Of a stretch of DNA of 64,000 bases, positions 52,946 to 62,461 are shown piece after piece. Every line of letters starts with the position of its first letter. The first letter of the stretch is position 1. The notes beneath the pieces are model-generated. The model saw nothing but the letters and a program-made list of their open reading frames with translations, did not search any database and had not been told where the DNA came from. A program made the position numbers and the translations under genes. The stretch comes from Leadbetterella byssophila DSM 17132 (GTDB lineage Bacteria; Bacteroidota; Bacteroidia; Cytophagales; Spirosomataceae), in NCBI RefSeq assembly GCF_000166395.1, contig NC_014655.1, positions 1 to 64,000 on the forward strand, read 5' to 3'.

Positions 52946-52970
52946 GAGGTCATTAAGACCTCTTACTTTT
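52942..52970 (+). terminator. Rho-independent terminator between two convergent genes
   Basis: GTAAGAGGTC and GACCTCTTAC form a perfect 10-bp stem with an ATTAA loop, then TTTT. The stem includes the stop codon of the oxidoreductase gene. Confidence 0.85.
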
Positions 52971-55382
52971 ATATACTGCTCCTACGCCTAACATCACTAA
53001 GGCTATAGAGGCTAGTAGATCTACATATTTTCCTTTTTCTACTGCTGCAGGTTTAAATTCAAAAACTATCTCATGTTTTCCCGCAGGGATTTCCATTCCT
53101 CTTAGTAAGTAATTTACTTTTTGATGTGGAGTTTCTTTACCATCTACGTAGCTGATCCAGTCTTGATTACCTCTATAATAGATTTCTGAGAAGACCGCAA
53201 AACCATTGCTGGCGTTGTCTGAGGTATATACTAATCGGTTAGGAGCATATTCCGCCAAAGTCAATTTTGCCGTACTATCATTAGAGTATACTTTAGTGAC
53301 CAAACCTTGATTCTGTTGAGTAACTGCCGTAGTTTTTGGGTTAAAGTTTCCCAGTGTAGCTAATTCCGCATCTGCATCAGGTACTACTTTCAGTGAGTCC
53401 ACAAACCAAGCGTTTCCTAAAGCATCCGGATTTCTTTGTGCCATAGGGCCATTTGGACCATTTACTATAAGGTATTTGGTGTTTAACATGTCAATTACCG
53501 CTTTGTTCAACTGTCCCTCTTCAGTTACAAATTGATGGTCGAAAAGTTCCTGAGTTTTCTTCAACTTTGCTCCATGGTATCCACCTAAAGACTTATGGAA
53601 GTAAGAATCTCTGGAGTCAGAAGTGAAGGAAGTAGTGACATTCAAGACTTTGAAGTTAGGATCCGTATCCTTCAAGATCTCTAAGTCAGCCGCAGTAGGA
53701 GTGAAGGATTGGGCTTCGTGCTTCTCTGCAGTGAAATCATTGTTATTAAAATACCTTTTACCTACTCCTATTAAATCATAGGCACAAAGTAAGAATATGG
53801 CATATAGGAACACTCTTTTTTGAAGTTTGCCTTTGTAAAAAGCCCAAACACTAGCACTTAGCAAGACAAGTAAGACAGCTCCTCTAATGATATCACTCCA
53901 AGCCATGTCTTTTCTGTCTGCTTGAAGAGCAAAAGCTAGTTTATTGGCAAAATCCGGGCCTGTGCTTTGGGCTATACTGGATTTGAATTCCGCATCTCTG
54001 GGACCTACAAAATCCATACTAAAATAACCTACAAGCATTAAAACGATAAGTATACCAGCTGAATAGGTCACAGGTTTTTTAATTCCTTCCCAGGTGTTTC
54101 CACCTTGATCAAGTAGGTATGAAATGGTGTTTGCTGCTCCCCATACTAACAAGAAGTGAACTATCACTAAGGTCATGGTTACTGCCCTAAACTTATTGTA
54201 TCCCGGAAGGGTATCAAATAGGAAGTTATTAAAGGAGGCAAAATTACTACCCCAGGCTAGAACTATAAAGAAAAGTGTGAGACCTAATTGAACCCATTTA
54301 AACTTTCCGGGTAAAAGGAAAAGTCCCAATAAGAATAGGAAGACTATGATAATTCCTGAGTAGGCAGGTCCGCTGGTGATACTTTGGTTGCCGAAGTATA
54401 AGGGCAATTGTTGCACAAATTGACCAGCCATATTGGGATCTACACCATTAGAAGTTAGGGTCTTGTATGTTTCAGACTTCGTAGACAAAGCACCCATGGA
54501 ACCCCCTCCCATGATATTCGGTACAATCAAGGTCAAGGTTTCATCTATGCCATAACTCCAACCAAAGGCATATTCCTTTGTCAGTCCACTATTTCCTACT
54601 GTACTGTTCTTTAATTCAGATACTCCTCTGGTAGACTCTTTCGAATATACCATATTGTTCCAAAGGCGCATAGTGTGCATTCCCACTCCGATCAAGACGG
54701 CTACTGCTAGGCAACTAACCACCTTCCCTAAACTTTTTTTCTCTCCGGCCTTCCATAATTTTATGATTTCATATAGGAAGTATGCGAAAAGTATAAATAT
54801 AAAATAGTAGGTAATCTGCAGGTGGTTAGCATAGATTTCCATAGAAAGGAATAGAGCCGTAACAAATGTTCCTAGGCCGTATTTTCCTCTAAATATCAAG
54901 GCAAAGCCCCCTAAAATGCCGGGTGCATAAGCTAAAGCTAAGATTTTTGACAGGTGACCCGCTTCAGTATATAGGAGATTATAGGTTCCAAAGGCATATG
55001 CCACAGAGGCTATGACGGCTACCCAGATGGATTTTCTAAAGCTCACCATGAATACAAAGAATCCGGCCATCAATAAAAAGATTACACTTACCGGAGCAGG
55101 TAAAAAGGCATATATCCAAGAGCCTAACTTACTACTTAAACTGAAAGGGTAGGAACCCCAAATCATATTGGCCGGCATACCTCCAAACACGGAATTCGTC
55201 CACCATGTGTACTCTCCGGTTTTTTTGTAGAAATCCATGGCCTCCTTGGCATTTCCCGCACTCATTAGATCATCGTGCATGATCACAGTTTTGCCGCTGA
55301 GTACTGGGCTGAAATACAAAAAGGTCAATACAAGGAAGAATAGTATGGCCAGGAAATAAGGTAAATACTTTTTTACGTTCAT
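52953..55382 (-). CDS. YfhO-family multi-pass membrane protein
   Basis: An 809-residue inner-membrane protein with about 12-14 hydrophobic segments and a large extracytoplasmic loop (about 540-780), ending in a final hydrophobic segment and KSKRS. It has YfhO family features: YFSPVLSGKTVIMHDDLM near the start, and the membrane-proximal C-terminal AGKHEIVFEFKP. YfhO proteins are GT-C-like and are linked to glycosylation of lipoteichoic acids in Firmicutes; the Bacteroidota substrate is unknown. The start at 55382 (MNVKKYLPYF) is preferred; an in-frame ATG at 55409 would add nine residues. Confidence 0.88.
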   Translation of the reverse strand: MNVKKYLPYFLAILFFLVLTFLYFSPVLSGKTVIMHDDLMSAGNAKEAMDFYKKTGEYTWWTNSVFGGMPANMIWGSYPFSLSSKLGSWIYAFLPAPVSVIFLLMAGFFVFMVSFRKSIWVAVIASVAYAFGTYNLLYTEAGHLSKILALAYAPGILGGFALIFRGKYGLGTFVTALFLSMEIYANHLQITYYFIFILFAYFLYEIIKLWKAGEKKSLGKVVSCLAVAVLIGVGMHTMRLWNNMVYSKESTRGVSELKNSTVGNSGLTKEYAFGWSYGIDETLTLIVPNIMGGGSMGALSTKSETYKTLTSNGVDPNMAGQFVQQLPLYFGNQSITSGPAYSGIIIVFLFLLGLFLLPGKFKWVQLGLTLFFIVLAWGSNFASFNNFLFDTLPGYNKFRAVTMTLVIVHFLLVWGAANTISYLLDQGGNTWEGIKKPVTYSAGILIVLMLVGYFSMDFVGPRDAEFKSSIAQSTGPDFANKLAFALQADRKDMAWSDIIRGAVLLVLLSASVWAFYKGKLQKRVFLYAIFLLCAYDLIGVGKRYFNNNDFTAEKHEAQSFTPTAADLEILKDTDPNFKVLNVTTSFTSDSRDSYFHKSLGGYHGAKLKKTQELFDHQFVTEEGQLNKAVIDMLNTKYLIVNGPNGPMAQRNPDALGNAWFVDSLKVVPDADAELATLGNFNPKTTAVTQQNQGLVTKVYSNDSTAKLTLAEYAPNRLVYTSDNASNGFAVFSEIYYRGNQDWISYVDGKETPHQKVNYLLRGMEIPAGKHEIVFEFKPAAVEKGKYVDLLASIALVMLGVGAVYKSKRS

Positions 55383-55493
55383 AGTTGATTTTCCGGTAAA
55401 TTGGCTCAAAGATAAGTTAAGGAGAAGAATAATTTACCACCCTACACAGATCTGTCCCTTTTTAATGTGTAATTTTCGGTAATTTTCCATTGT

Positions 55494-56228
55494 ATGCTAT
55501 CCATCATTACCATCACATTTAATGCCGAACCCTATCTGGAAAGGACTATTCAGAGTATATTGGCTCAGACAGATCAAGATTTTGAATACTTGATAATTGA
55601 TGGGGGATCTAAGGACGGTACACTAGCCTTGGCGAATAAGTATAGAGATAGAGTGAACGTACTCGTATCTGAACCGGATAAAGGGCTATACGATGCCATG
55701 AACAAAGGATTACACATGGCTAAGGGGCCGTACGTCTGGTTTATGAATGCCGGAGATCAGATTGCAGAAGCGGAAGCGGTATACAAACTGAAAATGTTGA
55801 TGTCAGAGGGGGCGGATGTCATCTATTCTGACACCATCATGGTGGACGAACAGGGCCAGAGTTTAGGTCTACGTTCTCAAGTTACACCTCACCGTCTACC
55901 GGAGGTGATGCACTGGAGTAAATTTAAGTACGGGATGCTGATCTGTCATCAGTCTTTTGTGGTAAATAAAGCTATCTGTCCAACCTATGACATAGAAAAT
56001 CTAAGTGCTGACATAGATTGGGAGATCATTTGTCTTAAAAGGGCAGAGAAAATTAGCCTTTATCCGGGCATACTTTCTAAGTATCTTTTAGGTGGAATTT
56101 CTCAGAAACAACATAGAAGATCCCTTGCAGATAGATACAAGGTTTTAAGAAAGCATTTTGGATGGCTTCCAAATCTTTGGAATCATGCATTCATACTCTT
56201 CAGAGCATTAGGAGATAAAATCAAATAG
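55494..56228 (+). CDS. Glycosyltransferase family 2
   Basis: A 244-residue GT-A enzyme: SIITITFNAEPYLERTIQS, DGGSKDGTL, and the DKGLYDAMNKGLHMAKGPYVWFMNAGD segment typical of colanic-acid-type GT2 enzymes. Divergent from the YfhO gene; TAATTTTC at 55470 is a near-match to a -7 box 16 bases upstream. Its 3' end overlaps convergent bshB1 by 21 bases. Confidence 0.9.
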   Translation: MLSIITITFNAEPYLERTIQSILAQTDQDFEYLIIDGGSKDGTLALANKYRDRVNVLVSEPDKGLYDAMNKGLHMAKGPYVWFMNAGDQIAEAEAVYKLKMLMSEGADVIYSDTIMVDEQGQSLGLRSQVTPHRLPEVMHWSKFKYGMLICHQSFVVNKAICPTYDIENLSADIDWEIICLKRAEKISLYPGILSKYLLGGISQKQHRRSLADRYKVLRKHFGWLPNLWNHAFILFRALGDKIK

Positions 56229-56927
56229 ACTGTCTACGCCCAGCATTTTGGAACGAATAAAACCTTCCCCATATTTAACACCTATCTGGTGACCGTATTC
56301 ACTTCCTCGGCTGTTGATGAATTCTAAGAATTCCGGAGATGAAATATACGAGTTCGGTTCAGTGGAGGTGGGATCAAAGAACTGGCTTCTAAAGGCCATG
56401 ATGCTTTGTTTTTTGATCTCCCAAAAATCCGAGACATCCACTACTACGTCTGGGAATAGGAATCTGTCCTGTATATAATGGAAGGCGTTTTTAGGTCGCC
56501 AAGGTTCCTGGATCTGGCCGTTTTCGTCTTTGGTCTCAATTCTTCTTAAGCCAGACAAAAAACAGGCTTGAGTGCAGAGATCAGATGCTCTGCCATGATC
56601 TGGATGCCTGTCCTCTGGGGCATTCATCAAGACCATCTGAGGTCGATATTTTCGGATTACGCTGATCAAAGCCAACTGGTGTTCTTCATCATTCCTGAAG
56701 AAACCGTCCCTAAAACCCATGTTTTCCCGGGCATAAAGATGTAAGACTTTGGCTGCGGCTTGTGCTTCTTGTAAGCGTAAAGGTCCACTACCTCTTGTGC
56801 CTAATTCTCCTTGAGTAAGGTCTACGATAACTACTTTCTTACCTTTAGCAGTTTCTTTTGCAATTGTACCTGCACATCCTAGTTCTGCATCATCAGGATG
56901 CGCCGCAAAAACAAGTAGGTCTATCAT
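56208..56927 (-). CDS. bshB1: Bacillithiol biosynthesis deacetylase BshB1
   Basis: A 239-residue LmbE/PIG-L zinc deacetylase. The zinc motif AHPDDAELG (9-17) with HPDHG and the Bacteroidota/Firmicutes BshB1 segments LTQGELGTRGSGPLRLQEA and NMGFRDGFFRN identify it. It removes acetyl from GlcNAc-malate in bacillithiol synthesis. BshA and BshC are not in the window. Overlaps the M23 gene by four bases. Confidence 0.94.
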   Translation of the reverse strand: MIDLLVFAAHPDDAELGCAGTIAKETAKGKKVVIVDLTQGELGTRGSGPLRLQEAQAAAKVLHLYARENMGFRDGFFRNDEEHQLALISVIRKYRPQMVLMNAPEDRHPDHGRASDLCTQACFLSGLRRIETKDENGQIQEPWRPKNAFHYIQDRFLFPDVVVDVSDFWEIKKQSIMAFRSQFFDPTSTEPNSYISSPEFLEFINSRGSEYGHQIGVKYGEGFIRSKMLGVDSLFDFIS

Positions 56928-58126
56928 CTTACTCTTAGTCTTAGTCCGGGGTATATCTTTTTATTTAGAGGGATCTTATTCAATTTGGCTAACTGTTGAG
57001 CCGTCATATTGAATTTTCTAGCTATGGAATACAAAGTGTCTCCTTTTCTTACGGAATACCATGCTTTTGTCTCCACTTTGACAGGTATTTCTTCTTCAAA
57101 TTCATCTAGATCTGAAGTCTCATCTAGGGCTTCCCCTGTAGGTACTGAACCATTTCTGTATCCTGCAGGAACGGAGGGTTTTCCTCTTAGGTAATCATAT
57201 AATCTGGACGAGACGGTAAATTCTTGAGTCCTGATCTTGATCTCGTTATTGGTATAGTCGTATATGTTCTCTGAGTCAAACTGATTCCCCTCATATCTGG
57301 TTTCGTAATGAAGGTGAGGGCCTGAACTCCTACCTGTACTACCACCTAACCCTATCACATCTCCCGCTTTAACTAGGGTGTTTGGCTCGTAGGTGATTTT
57401 TGATAAGTGTCCGTATAAGGTTTCCAATCCATTGTAATGGCGTACCATAACGGTTCTTCCGTAGCCATTGTACCAGCCAGCTATCCTTACTATACCATCA
57501 AATGCAGCATATACTTTATCACCCGTATCAAGTGCTAAATCTGTTCCTTTATGCCATCTTCTATTTCTCCATCCAAAGTGTGAGCTCAATCTGAACTTAT
57601 CCAGCATCTTAGCCCAGTTTCTACCTTCTTTTTCATTGAATAAGGTAATATTCACTACTTCACTGAAGTCCTTTGGACTGATTCCGTAGGGATTTAAACT
57701 TTTTGTATCCCAAACGGAGTAGTAGCTGGCAATGTTCACCATAGATTCACTTCCTCCGAACTGTGCATCTTCTTCAATTTCCACTATAAGTAGTTCCCCT
57801 TCATCAATAGAAGAAGTATCTTCATGTACCGTAGTAGATAGATCTCTTAAAGGTTCAATTTTGATTCCTTCCTTGTAGTTTCCTGCCGGAGCGGGGGTTG
57901 CAGCTTTATTGGTATTTGAACCCTCGTATTGGTTAGAGAAACGAAGCTTTGGCTCATCTTCAAAAATGAAGTCGAACTCATCTTTCTTAGGCGTTTCTTT
58001 TTTGGTGTTCTTCGTGTTTTGAGGAATCTTCGGAGCGTTAACTATCTTACCTTTTTCCTTCTTTTGTGCAAGGGCCGGTAGGGCCAAGAGGACGAAAACG
58101 AAGAATAAATATTTTTTAAAATTCAT
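56924..58126 (-). CDS. M23-family metallopeptidase with C-terminal LysM domain
   Basis: A 400-residue exported peptidoglycan endopeptidase. Signal peptide to about residue 20 (ALPALAQ), a Lys/Glu-rich low-complexity linker, and an M23 domain with zinc ligands in HFGWRNRRWHKGTDLAL and SSGPHLHYETRYEG. A C-terminal LysM (AWYSVRKGDTLYSIARKFNM...LNKIPLNKKIYPGLRLRV) provides wall anchoring. Coupled to bshB1 (four-base overlap). Confidence 0.94.
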   Translation of the reverse strand: MNFKKYLFFVFVLLALPALAQKKEKGKIVNAPKIPQNTKNTKKETPKKDEFDFIFEDEPKLRFSNQYEGSNTNKAATPAPAGNYKEGIKIEPLRDLSTTVHEDTSSIDEGELLIVEIEEDAQFGGSESMVNIASYYSVWDTKSLNPYGISPKDFSEVVNITLFNEKEGRNWAKMLDKFRLSSHFGWRNRRWHKGTDLALDTGDKVYAAFDGIVRIAGWYNGYGRTVMVRHYNGLETLYGHLSKITYEPNTLVKAGDVIGLGGSTGRSSGPHLHYETRYEGNQFDSENIYDYTNNEIKIRTQEFTVSSRLYDYLRGKPSVPAGYRNGSVPTGEALDETSDLDEFEEEIPVKVETKAWYSVRKGDTLYSIARKFNMTAQQLAKLNKIPLNKKIYPGLRLRVR

Positions 58127-58149
58127 GATCAGGTTCTTTCTATTTTAAC

Positions 58150-58175
58150 CTGACAATTCCCTGGATTATTGTCAG
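58150..58175 (-). repeat. Inverted repeat downstream of the GT4 gene
   Basis: CTGACAAT and ATTGTCAG with a 10-base loop, plus an overlapping third ATTGTCA, directly after the GT4 stop and before the M23 gene on the same strand. No strong T-tract, so a weak terminator or regulatory site is possible. Confidence 0.4.
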
Positions 58176-58179
58176 ATTG

Positions 58180-59289
58180 TCAAAAAAATAATTCCATCAG
58201 CTTCTCCATCTTTTTCATTGATGTATCAAAGCTATAATGCGCTAAAACTTTTTCCTGCGCCTTTTTTCCCATTGCTGCCAAATTTTCCGGAGTACAGTTG
58301 TCTATTGCATTCGCCATGGCTTCCACTTGTAGGTATTCTATTCTCACCCCGGCATCTTCTTCCACAAACTCATCTCCTCCGCCCGTATTTTTGAATGTAA
58401 ATATTGGTTTTTTACAAAGGGCCGCTTCCAGCATTACCAGTGGGAAAGGATCTTCCCTACTGCTTAATAAAAACACATCCATAGCATTAATAAGTTCAAC
58501 GGCCCTTGGGGTTGGGGTGATCCATTTTACTTTATGTGCTATGTTAAGCTTCTTTGCGTCATAGGCTAATTGTCCCATTAAGGGATCATTTTCACTTATT
58601 CCTATCCACGCAAACTTTATATTCTCGTTTCTAACTTTAGATGCAATCTGTAAAAAGATGTCTGGAGCCTTCCTCCAATCCGCGTTGCCACAGGCACATA
58701 CCCACGTGAACTGAGGATCCAGGTCAAAGCTCTTTAGTACTTCTTCCCTTTTGCCTTGGCTATGAATCTCTAGGATTTTTTCGTTCTGTACAAAGGAATG
58801 GATGATCTCTACCTTATCTGATTTTCTTGTTGACAGAAGATTCTCAGCTACTGCTCTTGAACAAGCTACTACCTTATCTGAATATTCAAAGAGGATCTCT
58901 TCGGCATTAGGGACGCCATACTGTGCAATGGAATAAGACAACTCGTGAATATGGCTGATCACCGGCACATTCCAAAATTTCTTCAATTCAGGAATAACAT
59001 GCACACTGGCTATGGTATTGATGTAAATTAAGTCTACCTTCTCTTTCTTCTTTATTTCATCCAATACGGGAGTATGAAACATACGTTCCCAGCGGCGTAT
59101 AGGTTTCTCCTGCAGAGAATAGGTTTTGAATTTACTTTCTAATTCCCCTTTGAAACTTCCCCACTCATGCACCAGAAGTAAGGTTACACCATAACCTTTA
59201 TCCTGTAAAAAGGACATCATGTTGTATAAGAAAATTTGCGCGCCTGCTCGGTTTGCATCGTGACTCACAAACAAGATGTTCTTCTTCAT
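58180..59289 (-). CDS. Glycosyltransferase family 4 (GT-B)
   Basis: A 369-residue retaining GT-B glycosyltransferase: FVSHDANRAGAQIFLYNMM near the N-terminus, and the C-terminal donor site WVCACGNADWRKAPDIFLQIA and DVFLLSSREDPFPLVMLEAALC with the E-x7-E motif. It is the last gene of the minus-strand polysaccharide cluster and overlaps the aminotransferase gene by four bases. Probably assembles a surface polysaccharide. Confidence 0.92.
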   Translation of the reverse strand: MKKNILFVSHDANRAGAQIFLYNMMSFLQDKGYGVTLLLVHEWGSFKGELESKFKTYSLQEKPIRRWERMFHTPVLDEIKKKEKVDLIYINTIASVHVIPELKKFWNVPVISHIHELSYSIAQYGVPNAEEILFEYSDKVVACSRAVAENLLSTRKSDKVEIIHSFVQNEKILEIHSQGKREEVLKSFDLDPQFTWVCACGNADWRKAPDIFLQIASKVRNENIKFAWIGISENDPLMGQLAYDAKKLNIAHKVKWITPTPRAVELINAMDVFLLSSREDPFPLVMLEAALCKKPIFTFKNTGGGDEFVEEDAGVRIEYLQVEAMANAIDNCTPENLAAMGKKAQEKVLAHYSFDTSMKKMEKLMELFF

Positions 59290-60368
59290 AGCTGAGCGTT
59301 TATGATCTCGGCAATTTTATTCACTATTCCATGATCCAGATCCGGATATAAGGGCAAAGAGATTACTCGGGGAGAAACGCTTTCACTTACCGGACAATAG
59401 TACGTTTCAGGTACATATTGCAAGGTATTAAGTGTAGGATAGAAATACCTCCTTGGATAGATATTCTCTGCCTGTAAAGCTTTAATGACCCTTAAGGTAG
59501 TATCCTCATCCTCTAATACGATGGGGTAATAAGCATAATTATACTTAAGGTCAGTAGCTACTTCTGTAGGCTTATATAATTTGTTCCAATTCAAGGTCTG
59601 ATCATATATGCCAAATATAGCTTTTCTGCCGGCAATAATACTATCCAAATGACCTAGGTTAACCAAACCCATGGCCGCGTGAAATTCGGAGTTTTTGCCA
59701 TTTACGCCGGCTAAATAATAGTCGTCTTGTACGTGCCCGAAACTCCGCATCAACTTCACACGCTCAAAAAGTTCCTTGTCGTGACAAACCACACATCCCC
59801 CCTCTACAGTATGAAAAACTTTGGTGGCATGGAAACTACAGGTGGACATGTCTCCGTAAGAAAGCAGAGGTTTCCCTTTGTATTCCACTCCAAAGGCGTG
59901 AGCCGCATCATATATTATTTTGATGCCGTACTTTTTGCCAATACTTTCTAACTTCTCCACGTCACATGGGTTACCGTAAACGTGTGTAGCCAGAATAGCT
60001 GAGGTCTTATCTGTAATGGCCGCTTCCACTAAGTCTGCATTGATATTAAGATCATCTTCTCTGATGTCTACAAATACAGGTTTCAGGTTCTCCCAAAGAA
60101 TGGAGGTAGTGGTAGCACAATAGGAAAACGGTGTAGTAATGATCTCTCCGCTCAAATTCAAGGCTTTTATGGCGAGTTGAATGGCTATGGTACCGTTACT
60201 GGTGATAGCAAAGTACGGAAGATCTAATTTCTTTTGAAGTGTGGTTTCCAGTTCTACCAAGAGTGGGCCGTTATTGGTCAACCACTCGGATTGCCAAACC
60301 CTTTCGAGCATTTTCTCGTACTCCTCTTTCGGCGGTAAAAAGGACTTGGTTACGTTTATTCTGTTCAT
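59286..60368 (-). CDS. DegT/DnrJ/EryC1/StrS-family sugar aminotransferase
   Basis: A 360-residue PLP enzyme that makes amino sugars for surface polysaccharides. ITSNGTIAIQLAIKAL, TTPFSYCATTTSILWENLKPVFVDI, DAAHAFG, and the PLP lysine in FHATKVFHTVEGG. C-terminal RYFYPTLNT (with the conserved RRYF-like segment) is typical. Overlaps both neighbours by four bases. Confidence 0.94.
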   Translation of the reverse strand: MNRINVTKSFLPPKEEYEKMLERVWQSEWLTNNGPLLVELETTLQKKLDLPYFAITSNGTIAIQLAIKALNLSGEIITTPFSYCATTTSILWENLKPVFVDIREDDLNINADLVEAAITDKTSAILATHVYGNPCDVEKLESIGKKYGIKIIYDAAHAFGVEYKGKPLLSYGDMSTCSFHATKVFHTVEGGCVVCHDKELFERVKLMRSFGHVQDDYYLAGVNGKNSEFHAAMGLVNLGHLDSIIAGRKAIFGIYDQTLNWNKLYKPTEVATDLKYNYAYYPIVLEDEDTTLRVIKALQAENIYPRRYFYPTLNTLQYVPETYYCPVSESVSPRVISLPLYPDLDHGIVNKIAEIINAQL

Positions 60369-61606
60369 GCTAATTCATTTTGCCAAGATTGAACCTGAAT
60401 CATCTTCGGTCTAACGGCACCAGGCCATTTTCCTACCCACTCGGTTCCTTCTCTATAATCAATGATGTCAAAGGCCAATGCATCTTCAAAGAAATACACC
60501 GGTGCAAGTCTATCTCTAACTATCATTATGGACATATAGTAAGATCCGTCATTCAGGAAATCTCCAGGTATGTTACAAACGGATTTTACAGTGCCTTTTT
60601 GATAAAATTGAGCTTCATCTCCTATGTTGAACACACATTCTCCTGTCATACTGTACAGGAATATACTTACATTTAGCTCTGCCTGATCTACAAAATTCCA
60701 GTACTCTAATTCCAAACGAAGGGGAGTAGTGGTATCCAGATTCGGGCGGGTATGACTTTCATGTGGAACTAGTTTGATGGACTTGATCCGTACAAGATCA
60801 TTGCCCGGCGCATCATTTGGACTCTCCCATGCTTGGGCCAAATTGAATTTGGATACGTTCTTGACGTATTCAGTTATCACATCATCTATCTGCCCAAATT
60901 TGATCAATTCCCCACCTCTTAAGTAGGCACCTTTATTACATAGTCCTTGAACGGCCGTTAAGTTATGGGAAACAAATAGCAGCGTTCTACCACTATTAGA
61001 CACATCTCGCATCTTCCCGATACTCTTTTTCTGGAAATCTGCGTCACCTACAGCCAATACTTCATCAACTACTAGGATTTCCGGTTCCAAGTGAGCTGCA
61101 ATGGCAAATCCCAGCCTCACGTACATTCCGGATGAATATCTCTTAACAGGAGTATCAATGAATTTCTCTATACCTGCAAAGTCAACGATGGCATCAAAAT
61201 GTTTGACAATTTCTGCCTTACGCATGCCTAAGATGGCTCCGTTCAAAAAGATATTTTCTCTGCCCGTCAGTTCAGGGTGAAATCCGGTACCTACTTCTAA
61301 TAAGCTAGCCATCCTACCATGTATCTTTACGGAGCCTGTAGTAGGAGCGGTGATTTGACTTAATATCTTTAACAAAGTAGACTTTCCTGCTCCGTTAGCT
61401 CCCACTAAACCGAGTCTATCTCCTTGTTTTACTTCAAAGTTGATGTCCTTCAATGCCCAGAAGTCAGTCTTCTCATCCTTAGGTCCTGAAGGTCGTAATA
61501 TCTTCTGAGACCATCCTGTAATGGTGTCACGAAGGTCATCGTTCGACTTACCCTTGCTGTTTAAGACGTACTTTTTGGAAATATTTTCAATGCTAAGAAC
61601 AGTCAT
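60365..61606 (-). CDS. Polysaccharide ABC transporter ATP-binding protein (Wzt-like)
   Basis: A 413-residue ABC ATPase: Walker A GANGAGKST (about 69-77), signature YSSGMYVRLGFAIA, Walker B EILVVDEVLAVGD. After about residue 270 there is a Wzt-type C-terminal beta-sandwich (LRLELEYWNFVDQAELNVSIFLY), which in other systems recognises the modified end of the glycan chain. Pairs with the permease five bases upstream. Confidence 0.93.
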   Translation of the reverse strand: MTVLSIENISKKYVLNSKGKSNDDLRDTITGWSQKILRPSGPKDEKTDFWALKDINFEVKQGDRLGLVGANGAGKSTLLKILSQITAPTTGSVKIHGRMASLLEVGTGFHPELTGRENIFLNGAILGMRKAEIVKHFDAIVDFAGIEKFIDTPVKRYSSGMYVRLGFAIAAHLEPEILVVDEVLAVGDADFQKKSIGKMRDVSNSGRTLLFVSHNLTAVQGLCNKGAYLRGGELIKFGQIDDVITEYVKNVSKFNLAQAWESPNDAPGNDLVRIKSIKLVPHESHTRPNLDTTTPLRLELEYWNFVDQAELNVSIFLYSMTGECVFNIGDEAQFYQKGTVKSVCNIPGDFLNDGSYYMSIMIVRDRLAPVYFFEDALAFDIIDYREGTEWVGKWPGAVRPKMIQVQSWQNELA

Positions 61607-61611
61607 GCCTA

Positions 61612-62454
61612 TTAAATGTAATCCACAAATGAATCTTCATGCTTTCTGAAGAAACGGATGGAGTAGAAAAAGGTAATAAGGATAAATACTACTAGTGGAA
61701 TAAAGCTATTCCAATTGAACGCAGCAAAGTCGCCTAGCATCGCCCAGCGCATGGCATCTATACAACCGGTCACTGGGTTCAGCATGGCCAGTTTATAAAG
61801 AATATCTCCATTAGCGCCGGTTTTATACGCATCTGTTAAATAGGCTACCGGCGATAAGAATGTGCCAAATTGTACCACAAAGGAGATCAATTGACCTATG
61901 TCCCTGTACTTCACATTTAGTACAGCTGCTATCAAACCTATTCCAAAAGAAGCCAAAAAGGTCAATGCCAAAATAGCCGGTACCAGGATGAGTTTCCAAT
62001 CCGGGAGGTACTGATAGTACAAACATATCCCTGCAAATACCGCTAAAGATACCACTACATCTACTAAACCTATAAAGATGGAAGAAATAGGAATGATTAG
62101 ACGAGGGAAATAGACCTTAGTGATCAAATTGGAATTCAATACTAAGCTGGTACTGATGGTAGTCAAACACTGTGAAAAGAATAGCCAGATGGTTACCCCC
62201 GCAGACACAATCAGCATGTACGGGATAGGGGAATTAACATCCAGTTTTCCTAATCTACCAAAAGCCAATGCCATCACTAGAGTAGTGATCAAAGGACGAA
62301 TGGCAGCCCAACCCACACCTAAAATGGCCTGCTTGTATTTAACTATAATATCTCTTTTTGCCAATATCCAGAACAACTCGTTGTAGTTCCAGATCTCAGC
62401 AATGTATTCAGAAATGCTTTTTTTATTGGTAATAGTTCTAACTCTGGAATCCAT
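61612..62454 (-). CDS. Polysaccharide ABC transporter permease (Wzm-like)
   Basis: A 280-residue inner-membrane ABC-2 permease with about six hydrophobic segments. The RDIIVKYKQAILGVGWAAIRPL segment near the N-terminus, plus IPISSIFIGLVDVVVSLA and LNVKYRDIGQLISFVVQFGTFLSPVAY, are typical of Wzm/TagG proteins. It exports the chain made by the cluster. Confidence 0.94.
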   Translation of the reverse strand: MDSRVRTITNKKSISEYIAEIWNYNELFWILAKRDIIVKYKQAILGVGWAAIRPLITTLVMALAFGRLGKLDVNSPIPYMLIVSAGVTIWLFFSQCLTTISTSLVLNSNLITKVYFPRLIIPISSIFIGLVDVVVSLAVFAGICLYYQYLPDWKLILVPAILALTFLASFGIGLIAAVLNVKYRDIGQLISFVVQFGTFLSPVAYLTDAYKTGANGDILYKLAMLNPVTGCIDAMRWAMLGDFAAFNWNSFIPLVVFILITFFYSIRFFRKHEDSFVDYI

Positions 62455-62461
62455 ACGTTTT

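Noticed and set aside
58150-58175. Strong terminator after the GT4 gene
   Set aside because: The inverted repeat is AT-rich with a 10-base loop and no clear T-tract; kept only as a repeat.
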